DNA of 64,000 bases. It comes from Gloeocapsa sp. PCC 7428 (lineage in GTDB: Bacteria; Cyanobacteriota; Cyanobacteriia; Cyanobacteriales; Chroococcidiopsidaceae). The stretch spans positions 744,001 through 808,000 of the forward strand of contig NC_019745.1 of NCBI RefSeq assembly GCF_000317555.1, in the 5' to 3' direction. The first letter of the stretch is position 1; the number at the start of each line of letters is the position of its first letter. The position numbers were made by a program, and so were the translations under genes. Of this stretch, positions 9,418-17,579 are shown in pieces. The notes under the pieces were generated by a model that searched no databases, was not told the DNA's origin, and saw only the letters and a program-made list of their open reading frames with translations.

Positions 9418-9921
9418 GTGATAAATTCTGAACTAACGTTGCGTCCTGCTACTCCAGATGATGTATCTGTGCTGTTCTCTTTGATTCAAGCACTCGCCGA
9501 GTATGAAAAATTATCTCATGCTGTAACAGGTAGTGCAGAAGCGTTGCGAGAACATTTATTTAGTTCCCAACCGTATGTAGAAGCAATTATTGCTGAAATT
9601 CAAGGAAAAGCTGTGGGTTTTGCGTTGTTCTTTCACAACTACTCAACTTTTCTCACGCAACCTGGAATCTATCTGGAAGACTTATTTGTACTTCCTGAGT
9701 ATCGACGCCAAGGTATAGGGAAAGCTTTGATAAAGTATCTAGCACAACTTGCTATAGAGCGCGATTGTGGGCGGCTAGAGTGGAGTGTTTTAGATTGGAA
9801 TGAGCCAGCGATCGCATTTTATCGTCGTATGGGAGCAGCTATCTTACCCGACTGGCGCATTTGTCGCGTCACTGGGGAGGCGATCGCATCAATCGCGAAT
9901 ACTGAGATGTCAGATTTTTGA
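9418..9921 (+). CDS. GNAT family N-acetyltransferase
   Basis: A 167-residue GNAT protein of the diamine or thialysine acetyltransferase-like type. The sequence has the early RPATPDDVSVLFSLIQALAEYEK segment, then FVLPEYRRQGIGKALIKYL for acetyl-CoA binding near residues 93-111, and WNEPAIAFYRRMGA near 127-140. The GTG start at 9418 begins the first strand directly, and no ATG in the N-terminus would keep the fold. The substrate is inferred only from resemblance. Confidence 0.85.
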   Translation: MINSELTLRPATPDDVSVLFSLIQALAEYEKLSHAVTGSAEALREHLFSSQPYVEAIIAEIQGKAVGFALFFHNYSTFLTQPGIYLEDLFVLPEYRRQGIGKALIKYLAQLAIERDCGRLEWSVLDWNEPAIAFYRRMGAAILPDWRICRVTGEAIASIANTEMSDF

Positions 9922-10032
9922 GTTCAGTCGATTCATAATTTAAAATTTATAATTTATAACTTTGCAAAGCAGTAAGCTATACAATTAGCAGGTTTTAATC
10001 ATTGATTTTCCAAGTGGAGGAGCCATAGGAAG

Positions 10033-10239
10033 ATGAAAATCTGGGTAAATGAGCAAATCGATCCTTCAGGTATGATTCATGCTTGTATTGCTTGCGCTAA
10101 TGAGGAACAAGCAAACGATTGTCACGTGTCGTACGAACGTAACTTAACTGATACGCAAAAAGCCGCCGGTTGGATCGCACGCATTCGCACAGTCGAGTCG
10201 TGGGATGAAGTACCAGTCAACGCTCTCAAGCTTGATTAG
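10033..10239 (+). CDS. Small conserved-looking protein of unknown function
   Basis: A 68-residue soluble protein that I do not recognise. Its ATG is preceded by GGAGGAGCC and AGGAAG, giving a good ribosome binding site. It has three Cys/His-containing stretches (MIHACIACANEEQANDCHVSYE, residues 14-35 in part) that could bind metal or simply be buried. It is followed by a likely intrinsic terminator at 10279-10323, which supports a real transcription unit. No membrane segment or signal peptide is visible. Confidence 0.6.
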   Translation: MKIWVNEQIDPSGMIHACIACANEEQANDCHVSYERNLTDTQKAAGWIARIRTVESWDEVPVNALKLD

Positions 10240-10278
10240 ACTCATTTAAGATTCAGGATCGTCAAAATCACAAAATAA

Positions 10279-10323
10279 GGAGCTAGTAGAAATACAACCG
10301 CTACCAATTACTAGCCCCTTTTT
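10279..10323 (+). terminator. Probable intrinsic terminator after the small gene
   Basis: Arms GGAGCTAGTA (10279-10288) and TACTAGCCCC (10309-10318) pair over 10 bp with one G-U-type mismatch and a 20-nt loop, followed by five T residues. It separates the small gene from the methyltransferase gene. Confidence 0.55.
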
Positions 10324-10349
10324 GTTACCTACTTTTAAGCAAAAGCCAA

Positions 10350-11018
10350 ATGGGTGTTCAAACGCTGCAACTTGACGAACAGCTTTACAACTATATGCGA
10401 TCGGTTTCTTTAAACGAAGCAGAAGTATTAACGCAACTGCGACAGGAGACTGCAAAACACCCAATGGGTAATATGCAAATTGCACCAGAACAAGGGCAAT
10501 TTATCGCATTACTTGTGCAACTCATGCAAGCTCAAAAAACCCTCGATATCGGTGTGTTTACAGGCTATAGCGCGCTTGCTGTAGCATTAGCCTTACCGCC
10601 TACAGGTAAAGTTGTGGCGTGTGATGTCAGCGAAGAATATACGAAGATCGCGCGTCATTGGTGGAACCAAGCTGGTGTTGCTAATAAGATTGAGTTGCAT
10701 ATAGCGCCTGCTGAGGATACCCTCAAGCAACTACTCGCAACAGATGGCGCAAATACTTTTGATTTTGCCTTGATTGACGCTGACAAAAGCAACTACGATA
10801 CTTACTACGAGCTTGCATTACAACTCATTCGCCCTGGGGGTTTAATTGCGGTTGATAATGTACTGTGGTCAGGAAGAGTCGCCGATCCCCAAGTGCAGGA
10901 TAATCGAACCAATAAAATCCGCGCTTTCAATCAAAAACTGCATCAAGATACGCGCGTCGCCATCAGCTTGGTTCCAATTGGTGATGGATTGACATTAGCT
11001 TGGAAACGCCCTCATTAG
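10350..11018 (+). CDS. SAM-dependent O-methyltransferase, CCoAOMT-like
   Basis: A 222-residue class I methyltransferase of the caffeoyl-CoA/catechol O-methyltransferase family. The SAM-binding motif appears as LDIGVFTGYSALAVALALP near residues 65-83. The metal-binding acidic motif FALIDADKSNYDTYYE is near 141-156, and DNVLWSG is near 168-174. Bacterial members methylate catechol-type phenolics using Mg2+. The natural substrate here is unknown. No biosynthetic genes flank it. Confidence 0.9.
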   Translation: MGVQTLQLDEQLYNYMRSVSLNEAEVLTQLRQETAKHPMGNMQIAPEQGQFIALLVQLMQAQKTLDIGVFTGYSALAVALALPPTGKVVACDVSEEYTKIARHWWNQAGVANKIELHIAPAEDTLKQLLATDGANTFDFALIDADKSNYDTYYELALQLIRPGGLIAVDNVLWSGRVADPQVQDNRTNKIRAFNQKLHQDTRVAISLVPIGDGLTLAWKRPH

Positions 11019-11067
11019 GGATGAGAGGTGAGCAGTTAGTTGATAGATGCTAAACTATTTTCAAAAA

Positions 11068-11970
11068 TCAAGAGGAGATAATATTAGTTTTATTTTTAGC
11101 TAACTCGATTTGTTTTTGTTTTTCTTGCTGACGTTTGCGTTTTTCCTCAGTCAGATCTGCAAAACAATGGGGACAAGAAACGCCTTCTTCGTACTGTGGC
11201 GATGTTTTATCCGCTTCAGAAATTGGATGTCCACAACTACGACACATATCATACGAGCCGCTTTCTAAAGCGTGAACGACTGCAACTCGTTCGTCAAAGA
11301 CAAAACACTCGCCTTCCCACAAGCTATCTTCCGCTGGAACTTCTTCTAAATATTTTAAAATGCCGCCCTTGAGGTGATAAACTTCAGTGAAACCTTGGGA
11401 CAATAAAAACGACGAAGCTTTTTCGCAGCGAATTCCGCCTGTACAAAACATCGCAACTTTTTTATGCTGGCTTGGATCGAGGTTTTGATGAACGTATTCA
11501 GGAAATTGGCGAAACGATCGCGTTTGCGGATTTTGCGCGCGTTGAAAAGTTCCGATATCTACTTCATAATCGTTGCGGGTATCAATCACAGTCACTTCAG
11601 GATCGCTAATTAAAGCATTCCATTCGTGCGGCGATACATAAATTCCTACTTTTTGATTGGGATTGACTTCTGGCACTCCCAGCGTCACGATTTCTTTTTT
11701 AAGACGTACTTTCATGCGCTCAAAGGGTGGCGCATCTGCGGTAGATTCTTTATGCTCTAAATCAGCAAAACGAGGATCGGCGCAAAGAAACGCTAAAACT
11801 GCATTAATGCGATCGCGTGTAGCAGCAATTGTACCGTTAATTCCTTCCGGTGCAAGCAGAATTGTTCCTTTGACGTTGTGCGCTAAGCAGTAAGACAGCA
11901 GCGGTTCTTGTATTTCCGCCGCGTCTGGCAAATTGACAAACTTATAGAACGTTGCAACAATTTGGGTCAT
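11068..11970 (-). CDS. trhO: tRNA uridine(34) hydroxylase TrhO, rhodanese-like
   Basis: A 300-residue protein of the YceA/TrhO family, which hydroxylates uridine 34 of certain tRNAs to 5-hydroxyuridine (ho5U34) using O2. The N-terminal acylphosphatase-like domain has the [16 protein letters not shown] signature near residues 34-49. The rhodanese domain has [13 protein letters not shown] near 131-143 and the catalytic-cysteine loop [11 protein letters not shown] with Cys at about 176. A C-terminal zinc-type CRSCG...CPHCF module follows. It is encoded next to tRNA-Ala(UGC), whose wobble U is the kind of base this enzyme modifies; the adjacency may be coincidental. Confidence 0.92.
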   Translation of the reverse strand: MTQIVATFYKFVNLPDAAEIQEPLLSYCLAHNVKGTILLAPEGINGTIAATRDRINAVLAFLCADPRFADLEHKESTADAPPFERMKVRLKKEIVTLGVPEVNPNQKVGIYVSPHEWNALISDPEVTVIDTRNDYEVDIGTFQRAQNPQTRSFRQFPEYVHQNLDPSQHKKVAMFCTGGIRCEKASSFLLSQGFTEVYHLKGGILKYLEEVPAEDSLWEGECFVFDERVAVVHALESGSYDMCRSCGHPISEADKTSPQYEEGVSCPHCFADLTEEKRKRQQEKQKQIELAKNKTNIISS

Positions 11971-12007
11971 TGTCCTGACAATTGTTGAAATTTGCTCAAC
12001 AAAGTAC

Positions 12008-12037
12008 TTGATTTAATTTGAACCTATAGGTTAAGAT
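12008..12037 (+). promoter_or_regulatory. Possible promoter of the tRNA-Ala gene
   Basis: TTGATT at 12008 and TAAGAT at 12032 are spaced by 18 nt and lie 36 nt upstream of the mature tRNA 5' end. This fits a housekeeping sigma promoter with a short leader. Based on consensus resemblance only. Confidence 0.35.
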
Positions 12038-12072
12038 AGCAAAGGCGAGTCAAACAAGCCACTTCTCAAATC

Positions 12073-12145
12073 GGGGGTATAGCTCAGTTGGTAGAGCGCC
12101 TGCTTTGCAAGCAGGATGTCAGCGGTTCGAGTCCGCTTACCTCCA
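12073..12145 (+). tRNA. tRNA-Ala (anticodon TGC)
   Basis: A 73-nt cloverleaf. The 7-bp acceptor stem GGGGGTA/TACCTCC includes the G3:U70 wobble pair that is the identity element of alanine tRNAs. The D-arm is AGCTCAGTTGGTAGAGC. The anticodon arm CCTGC-TTTGCAA-GCAGG places TGC at positions 34-36, and the T-arm contains GGTTCGAGTCC. The discriminator base is A and the 3' CCA is not encoded. The decayed gene and the nuclease/Argonaute operon begin directly downstream, so it could mark an island boundary, although no duplicated tRNA end was seen. Confidence 0.97.
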
Positions 12146-12203
12146 TAAAAAGCAAGATCGTATTCTTAGTTTGGCTATTGACATCTTTTACTTCAAAAGC
12201 TTA

Positions 12204-12630
12204 CTAGCGTTTACTTGGTGCTAGTGTACTCGTGTAAACTTGCCGCGAACCTGGAGGACGAATAATCCAATTCAGCTTTTGTAAATGATTGGTGCGATTA
12301 TATATTGTCACATTAAGTTCGCGTGCTATTGCGTAACGATAAGACCATTTCGTTAAATCTCTTCCTCGGCGTCCGTTACGTCACAAGGTCATTTTGGTTA
12401 ATACTTTGGCGTTTCTTGCATTCTTTTGAGCAAGTTATTAGCCTTAACCTCAATTTCGGCTTCGGGAATGAAGCGATACGGTTGAATCAAACTCAATGCT
12501 TTTCCTCTTCGTCGAAACAAAGCAAGCAATGCTTGATAATTTTGTTTGAAAAAATCTTCATCATGCTGCGGAATACGCTTAGCTAAAAAATTAACTCTTC
12601 TTTAATGTTGACATGATAGCGAGCGCGGAG
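12204..12630 (-). pseudogene. Decayed gene of unknown family, multiple stops and frameshifts
   Basis: Reading the minus strand and switching frames recovers one coherent protein remnant of roughly 140 residues. From about 12630 downward it shows CRRGNLRARYHVNIKEELI, then FLAKRIPQHDEDFFKQNYQ, LLALFRRRGKALSLIQPYRF, IPEAEIEVKANNLLKRM, then RDLTKWSYRYAIARELN, and ends NWIIRPPGSRQVYTSTLAPS-KR at a TAG (12204-12206). At least two frameshifts and several TAA/TGA stops interrupt it, some explainable by C-to-T changes at CAA or CGA codons. I do not recognise the family. It lies between tRNA-Ala and the divergently read Cas4-like/pAgo operon. Confidence 0.6.
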
Positions 12631-12723
12631 GTTGCCTCGGCGACATTAGCTGACGAAAAAATCAAGCCTGAGTTATGATTTGTGGCGTTGAAGAAAAAAT
12701 CAATATAACTCTTAACAACACAC

Positions 12724-13536
12724 ATGACGTGGCTTCCCTTCGCCAGTTACAACTTGTGGTCACTATTTGCACCAGCTATTGGACAAGAACAACGGCATTG
12801 CGACATGAAACGAGGTTTCACGAAAGCGCGTGGAAAAGAAACGGCGATCGCAGAAATCTTAAAGCAAGATAACATTCCTCAGCGAATCGGTCATTTAGCA
12901 CAAAGAGGAGTATACGAGTTTCATCAAGACCATTCAATGTTGAATTGCAGCAATGCAGTGCAAACAATCGCAGAAACTTTGCAGTTGAGTCAAGAAAAAG
13001 AGGAAGTGCAAGAACGCGTACGCTTGATTCTGAGAAAATATCAAGAAAATCCCATTCTTAGGGATAAACATATCATTCATCTCACACGCGGTGATGAAGG
13101 ATTTCCCCAACCAATTCAAATTCAACAGGGTAATTTTTCTTTCAATTTATATGCAGCAATTGATTGTATCTTCACAGAAGATGGTATTTTACACATTTTA
13201 GATTTTAAAACAGGTAAAACAGACGTAGATCTTCGACAAGGATTTGTTTATCTGTTAGCAGTTAGTTATCTGTATCCAAACCGCCCTGCGATTGCTTCAT
13301 TTTACAACTTGGAAACTGGTAGATGGTCAAAGCCAATTTCAGCAACAGTGTCTCAATTAAAAGCAGTTCAAACCGAGATTGCGCAAATTTCCAAGAAACA
13401 TCAGAATGACCTCCAGCGATATTGGAGAAATATCGAAGCTTTTAATCAAATTTTTCCACCAAATCCTGGTATTCAGTGTCAATATTGTCAATTTAAATCA
13501 ATTTGCGATTTTTCTAAGATTGAGGTTACTGCATGA
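12724..13536 (+). CDS. Cas4-like PD-(D/E)XK nuclease associated with Argonaute
   Basis: A 270-residue RecB/Cas4-family protein. Motif I His is in RIGHLAQRGVYEF (His57). The PD-(D/E)XK core is seen as IDCIF (Asp147) followed by ILDFKTGKT (Asp160, Lys162). A C-terminal Fe-S cysteine cluster is at CQYCQFKSIC (Cys252, 255, 261), with a possible fourth ligand at Cys26. Cas4 proteins are Fe-S nucleases acting on DNA ends. Cas4-like nucleases are known companions of some long pAgos, where the joint role is still unclear. The TGA stop overlaps the ATG of the Argonaute gene (ATGA at 13533-13536), so the two are translationally coupled. The start has no clear Shine-Dalgarno, and a TAA lies six codons upstream. 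Confidence 0.85.
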   Translation: MTWLPFASYNLWSLFAPAIGQEQRHCDMKRGFTKARGKETAIAEILKQDNIPQRIGHLAQRGVYEFHQDHSMLNCSNAVQTIAETLQLSQEKEEVQERVRLILRKYQENPILRDKHIIHLTRGDEGFPQPIQIQQGNFSFNLYAAIDCIFTEDGILHILDFKTGKTDVDLRQGFVYLLAVSYLYPNRPAIASFYNLETGRWSKPISATVSQLKAVQTEIAQISKKHQNDLQRYWRNIEAFNQIFPPNPGIQCQYCQFKSICDFSKIEVTA

Positions 13537-14774
13537 CAGCTACTGTTTCACAGACTGAAACATTTTTAAGTGAAATTTTACCACTAAGTATATCGAATCA
13601 TAACTTGATGTGTTTTCGATTAATACCAGAAATAGAGAGGGAATTAGGCAATAGATTTGCTTTTCGTTTTAGTTTAAAATTTCCCAAAGTTGTTACTGTA
13701 TGGCAAGAAGGATATTTTTGGGTAGTTGGAACACTTCAACAACAACTACCTAACCAAAATGAATGGCGAAACGCACTAGCAAAGATTCAAGATGAGTTGC
13801 ATAATGATATTGGCGATCGCTACTATTCAATTCAGTGGGTACGTCAGCCATCACCAACGCCGCTCGTTCTGGCACAGCTTGCTGTACAAATATTAAGAAT
13901 AAAGCGTCCTTTTTCTTTTACTCCTGTATTATCGAAAAATTTAGTAGAAGTTGTTCGAGAAGTAGAATTTTGGGCAGAAACAGTTGAAGGGTTATCACCA
14001 ACACTACCAGCGATAAGCTTAACAATTCGTAGTAGTATTATGCCTAAATGTGATTTAGCAGATTTCTTTAACAATCATCCTTATAGAGACGAACCCGAAC
14101 GAACTTTAGTTGGGCTTAAAGTTCAAGAAATTGAGCATGGTAATACTTGTAATATTATAGGTATTACTGGAACTCTCGGAGAACAACGAGAAGAACTATT
14201 AGCATTAGCTCAGGGTTCAATCAGTAAACGAAAGCTAGAAGAAGCATCAGCGGATCAACCTGTGGTTACAGTGCAATTTGGCAAAAACAAAAAGCAATTT
14301 CGCTATCCGTTAGCTGCGCTACGTCCCTGCGTCACGGCTGAAACAGCAGAGCAGTTTCAAGTTGATTATGGAGAGTTACTAAAAAAAACGAAAGTTTCTA
14401 ACCAAGAGCGACAAGACTTATTAAAATCCTGCAAGCAAATTGCTCAAGATACTTTAATTACTTATGGTTTTAGGTTCGAGCGTAGTATTAATAGTAGAGA
14501 TTATCCCAATTTATTTTGGCAAGCAGCAACGCCTATCGAAGAAACTCCCTTACTTTTTGGTAACGGATTTGTAGGAGTGAGAGGTAAAATTCTTCAGGGA
14601 TTATCTACAGGTGGTGTTTATCGCCGACACGATGAATATAGCGATGAATCAAGAAGTATTAGAATTGCAGCACTGAAGCTGTGTGATTTAAGAGTAAATT
14701 CTTTTTTAGAAGAAAATAGAAAACGTCTCAAACAATATAAATTTGCTAGTGACATTGTTAATAAAAAGCTTTAG
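13533..14774 (+). CDS. pAgo N-terminal half (N-L1-PAZ-L2)
   Basis: A 413-residue open frame. It begins with an Argonaute N domain containing FRFSLKFPKVVTVWQEGYFW and WRNALAKIQDELHNDIGDRYYS, typical of long pAgos. A PAZ-like segment spans about 170-275, with ADFFNNHPYRDEPERTLVGL near 176-195, and is followed by a helical L2 linker. In eukaryotic and many prokaryotic Agos, PAZ holds the 3' end of the guide. Alone this half would lack the guide 5'-binding and catalytic sites. The ATG overlaps the stop of the Cas4-like gene. Confidence 0.8.
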   Translation: MTATVSQTETFLSEILPLSISNHNLMCFRLIPEIERELGNRFAFRFSLKFPKVVTVWQEGYFWVVGTLQQQLPNQNEWRNALAKIQDELHNDIGDRYYSIQWVRQPSPTPLVLAQLAVQILRIKRPFSFTPVLSKNLVEVVREVEFWAETVEGLSPTLPAISLTIRSSIMPKCDLADFFNNHPYRDEPERTLVGLKVQEIEHGNTCNIIGITGTLGEQREELLALAQGSISKRKLEEASADQPVVTVQFGKNKKQFRYPLAALRPCVTAETAEQFQVDYGELLKKTKVSNQERQDLLKSCKQIAQDTLITYGFRFERSINSRDYPNLFWQAATPIEETPLLFGNGFVGVRGKILQGLSTGGVYRRHDEYSDESRSIRIAALKLCDLRVNSFLEENRKRLKQYKFASDIVNKKL

Positions 14775-14785
14775 AACTTCAAAAC

Positions 14786-15751
14786 TTGGCAGGTGCTAGT
14801 TTAAGAGCAGAAGTTGAACAAACTGTCAACGAACTTATTGTAGTTCCACCAGATATTGTTTTAGTGTTTCTACCCACAAGCGATCGCACTGCTGATAGTG
14901 ACGAAAGCGGCAGTCTTTACTATCAAATATATTCGCAATTATTGCGACGTGGAATTGCTAGTCAAGTCATTTACGCAGATACTTTAGAAAGTGTTGATTC
15001 AAGAAATATACTAAACTCAGTTATTCCTGGAATTTTAGGCAAGTTGGGCAATTTACCTTTTGTTTTAGCCCAACCGTTAGAAATTGCAGACTATATTGTT
15101 GGGTTGGATGTGTCGAGGGCTTCTAAAGCAAAATTACCAGGAACGTTGAATGCTTGTGCCAGTATTCGTCTTTATGGCAGACAAGGTGAATTTATTCGCT
15201 ACCAATTAGAAGATGCTTTAATTGAAGGTGAAGAAATTCCACGACGAATTTTAGAAAGTTTACTTCCGGTAGCTGAACTAAGGAATAAAACTGTTTTGAT
15301 TTACCGCGATGGACCATTTCGCGGTCAAGAAGTTCATAATTTAGTTGAGTGGGCTAAGGCGATCGGTGCAAACTTTATCTTAGTAGAATGTCTTAAGTCT
15401 GGAAATCCTCGGTTGTACAACTTTAGTAAAATCAATAAAACAATCTCGGCACCGACGCAAGGGTTAGCACTACGAATATCATCCCGCGAAGCAATTGTTG
15501 TTACCACAAAAGTACATCTTAGTGTAGGATTAGCTCGTCCGCTACGTTTGAGAATACATCCGCAAGGACATCAAACATCAATTGAAAAAGTTGTAGAAAC
15601 TACTCTAAAACTCACATTATTGCACTACGGAGCGTTGAAAGAGCCTCGTTTACCGATGGTTCTTCACGGTTCGGATCGCATTGCTTATTTACGATTAAAT
15701 GGAATAAATTTTAGCGGAGTGTTAACGGGCGATCGCCAGCCTTGGTTGTAA
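14786..15751 (+). CDS. pAgo C-terminal half (MID-PIWI)
   Basis: A 321-residue frame, -1 relative to the preceding half. The MID region has LYYQIYSQLLRRGIASQVIY and ILGKLGNLPFVLAQ; Gln60 and Lys86 match two of the four usual 5'-phosphate ligands. The PIWI (RNase H-like) domain carries all four expected acidic residues (Asp108, Glu149/150, Asp175, Asp297). No ATG or Shine-Dalgarno is visible near its beginning; the first usable codon after the shift is TTG at 14786. Separate translation therefore looks poor, and coupling to the upstream stop would be required. Known split Ago systems encode the halves with proper starts, which is not seen here. Confidence 0.75.
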   Translation: MAGASLRAEVEQTVNELIVVPPDIVLVFLPTSDRTADSDESGSLYYQIYSQLLRRGIASQVIYADTLESVDSRNILNSVIPGILGKLGNLPFVLAQPLEIADYIVGLDVSRASKAKLPGTLNACASIRLYGRQGEFIRYQLEDALIEGEEIPRRILESLLPVAELRNKTVLIYRDGPFRGQEVHNLVEWAKAIGANFILVECLKSGNPRLYNFSKINKTISAPTQGLALRISSREAIVVTTKVHLSVGLARPLRLRIHPQGHQTSIEKVVETTLKLTLLHYGALKEPRLPMVLHGSDRIAYLRLNGINFSGVLTGDRQPWL

Positions 15752-15756
15752 AGTTC

Positions 15757-15972
15757 TTATATGCCTTCATCTTCGCAGATTGTGAGTTCTTTAGGCTGAC
15801 AGCGTTGAATGACAACAATAATTCCTTTTGCGCCCTCGCCATCAAGATCTTTCACATATCCTGGATAAGCTGCTTTAGCTTCGTCAATTGTTTCAAATGG
15901 TCCAAAATAATAAATACAGCGCGGTGACATTGTCGTTATCTCCGCCCACCAATCTGTAGCAGCTTTTTCCAT
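15757..15972 (-). CDS. DUF1816 domain protein
   Basis: A 71-residue cyanobacterial protein. The DUF1816 pattern is visible as DWWAEITTMSPRCIYYFGPF near residues 7-26 and PGYVKDLDGEGAKGIIVVIQ near 37-56. Members are small soluble proteins of unknown function. It converges on the Argonaute gene, with 5 bp between stops, so it is not part of that operon. Confidence 0.8.
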   Translation of the reverse strand: MEKAATDWWAEITTMSPRCIYYFGPFETIDEAKAAYPGYVKDLDGEGAKGIIVVIQRCQPKELTICEDEGI

Positions 15973-16236
15973 TTTTAATCAATAACTTTTGAGTAAGCGT
16001 GAAAATGAGTTAGCAAAATTGTAACAATACTTAATCTACTACGGTTAGTAGCCGCTACTTACTGCCAAAAGACGGAAATAGGATAAGTCATATTTGAATC
16101 TGGTTGATGAGTGATGATAAAAATGGTGGCTAGTAACTAGTAACTAACCACAAAGAAAGGTTACTTAAGCGAAGATGATATCAAACGTATTTAATGAAAA
16201 AATCACTACAAAATTAACCCATAAAGGCAAAAAATA

Positions 16237-17418
16237 TTAATTATGCTTAGGCGGGCGGGGAAGTTTAGAATTAATTGGTCCTAGAATTTGGTTGAGGCGT
16301 CGTAGTTGTTCGGCTGTACCCATACAAATTAATAAATCTCCTGCCATTAACTGCGTATCGGCGGTAGGACCACCGATTAAAGTACCGTCGCGGCGGCGGA
16401 TCGCGAGAACTAATGCACCTGTTTGCGATCGCAATCGGGCTGCGCCTAAATTTTGACCAATGCAAGGACAAGTATCCGCGTCAAGTCGCACCTCTTCCAT
16501 GTATAATTCGCGACCTGCACCTGTGAGAATGCCATCGACAAAATCCATTACTTGCGGTCTTAAAGCGGCGGCTGCCATGCGTCTACCACCTGTAATATAC
16601 GGAGAGACAACCGCATCTGCTCCAGCACGTTGCAGTTTTTGGAGTGCCTCTTGCGTACTTGCTCGGGCGATCGCGCGAATTTGTGGGTTCAGTGCTTTTG
16701 CGGAAAGAACTGTATAAAGATTTTCAGCATCAGAAGGAAGAGCAGCCACTAAACACGTAGCGCGATCGACACCTACCTTTAATAAAACTTCATCGAGCGT
16801 AGCATCGCCTTCAACGACAGTATAACCGAGTTGCTGCGCGGCTTGCACCGATTCTGGGTCAGAGTCAACCGTCACAAAAGGAATCGCCTCAGTCGCAAAC
16901 TCTAAAGCAATTTGCCGACCAGTACGTCCAAATCCACAGATAATATAGTGATCCGATAAAGAGTCTATCAATAGTCGCTGTTGCCGAAGTTGAAAACCAA
17001 TTTGAAAATAGCCCTGAACCAAAGCATCGGTAAATCGATTAACAATGTAACCGATACTGATTACTCCCATGATAATCAGCGTTACGGTAAACAAGCGACC
17101 GCGATCGCCCAACGGACGAGTTTCGCTGTAACCAACAGTCGCTAGCGTAATCACCGTCATATACGCGGCGTCTATCCACGACCAACCTTCAACTAACCAG
17201 TACCAGAGAGTACCAACTAAAAGAACAACCCCAAGCCCAATGACAGATAAGGTGAGTTCTCGGCGAATACGTCGATATTTCTGCTCAAATTCTGCTTGCG
17301 AACTAAACACATTACCTGCACTCACTACGTTGAGCCGTATACCATTTTGGACTGAAAAACCGAAATCCACTTCTTGTGGACTTTGTTTATCTAGCGGCGA
17401 ATATCTTCGCACTCGCAT
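16237..17418 (-). CDS. RCK-gated potassium channel (TrkA-N/TrkA-C)
   Basis: A 393-residue membrane protein. Two transmembrane helices near residues 52-72 and 114-134 flank a pore loop with the selectivity filter motif TLATVGYSE near 90-100. A Rossmann-type RCK domain with YIICGFGRTGRQIALEF near 153-169 binds nucleotide or Ca2+. A C-terminal TrkA-C domain ends the protein (DTQLMAGDLLICMGT). It resembles MthK/Kch-type channels. It is divergent from a second TrkA-like gene 160 bp away, suggesting a shared potassium-homeostasis role. Confidence 0.9.
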   Translation of the reverse strand: MRVRRYSPLDKQSPQEVDFGFSVQNGIRLNVVSAGNVFSSQAEFEQKYRRIRRELTLSVIGLGVVLLVGTLWYWLVEGWSWIDAAYMTVITLATVGYSETRPLGDRGRLFTVTLIIMGVISIGYIVNRFTDALVQGYFQIGFQLRQQRLLIDSLSDHYIICGFGRTGRQIALEFATEAIPFVTVDSDPESVQAAQQLGYTVVEGDATLDEVLLKVGVDRATCLVAALPSDAENLYTVLSAKALNPQIRAIARASTQEALQKLQRAGADAVVSPYITGGRRMAAAALRPQVMDFVDGILTGAGRELYMEEVRLDADTCPCIGQNLGAARLRSQTGALVLAIRRRDGTLIGGPTADTQLMAGDLLICMGTAEQLRRLNQILGPINSKLPRPPKHN

Positions 17419-17579
17419 CCATACAAGATGTTTTTAGCGAATCGATGCAAAATTCGCCCACATCTTTCTGGGAAACGGTATTAGTATAGCGATTTTGACC
17501 GAGACACAATACGATATTGATGGCTCAACTTGACGAATACAGTAAAGTAAAACTGAAAGCTTAAATTAAATCAAGAGTA

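Larger units (their letters stand above)
13533..15751 (+). pseudogene. Long prokaryotic Argonaute (pAgo), split by a -1 frameshift
   Basis: Two adjacent frames together encode one pAgo of about 739 residues. Frame 1 (13533-14774, 413 aa) holds the N, L1, PAZ (about 170-275) and L2 regions. Frame 2 (to 15751) holds MID and PIWI. Frame 1 ends at a TAG at 14772 after AATAAAAAGCTT. Restoring one T in CTTTAG gives KKLLELQNLAG and joins the halves perfectly. Numbering from TTG 14786, the PIWI tetrad is complete: VGLDVSR (Asp108), EGEEIP (Glu149/150, glutamate finger), IYRDG (Asp175) and HGSDRIAYL (Asp297). Long catalytic pAgos use small guides to cut invading nucleic acid. The break may be a real mutation, recoding or a base-calling error. 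Confidence 0.85.

Noticed and set aside
12323-12872. Plus-strand reading frames near the Cas4-like start
   Set aside because: They lie antisense to the decayed gene or overlap the nuclease in another frame; no coherent protein is recovered.
12073-15751. Integration of the pAgo cassette at tRNA-Ala by an integrase
   Set aside because: No duplicated tRNA 3' end and no integrase gene were found, so I do not call att sites.
16111-16137. GTGGCTAGTAACT/AGTAACTAACCAC inverted repeat as terminator
   Set aside because: The arms meet with almost no loop and have two mismatches and no T tract; more likely part of the dispersed GGCTAGT repeat.
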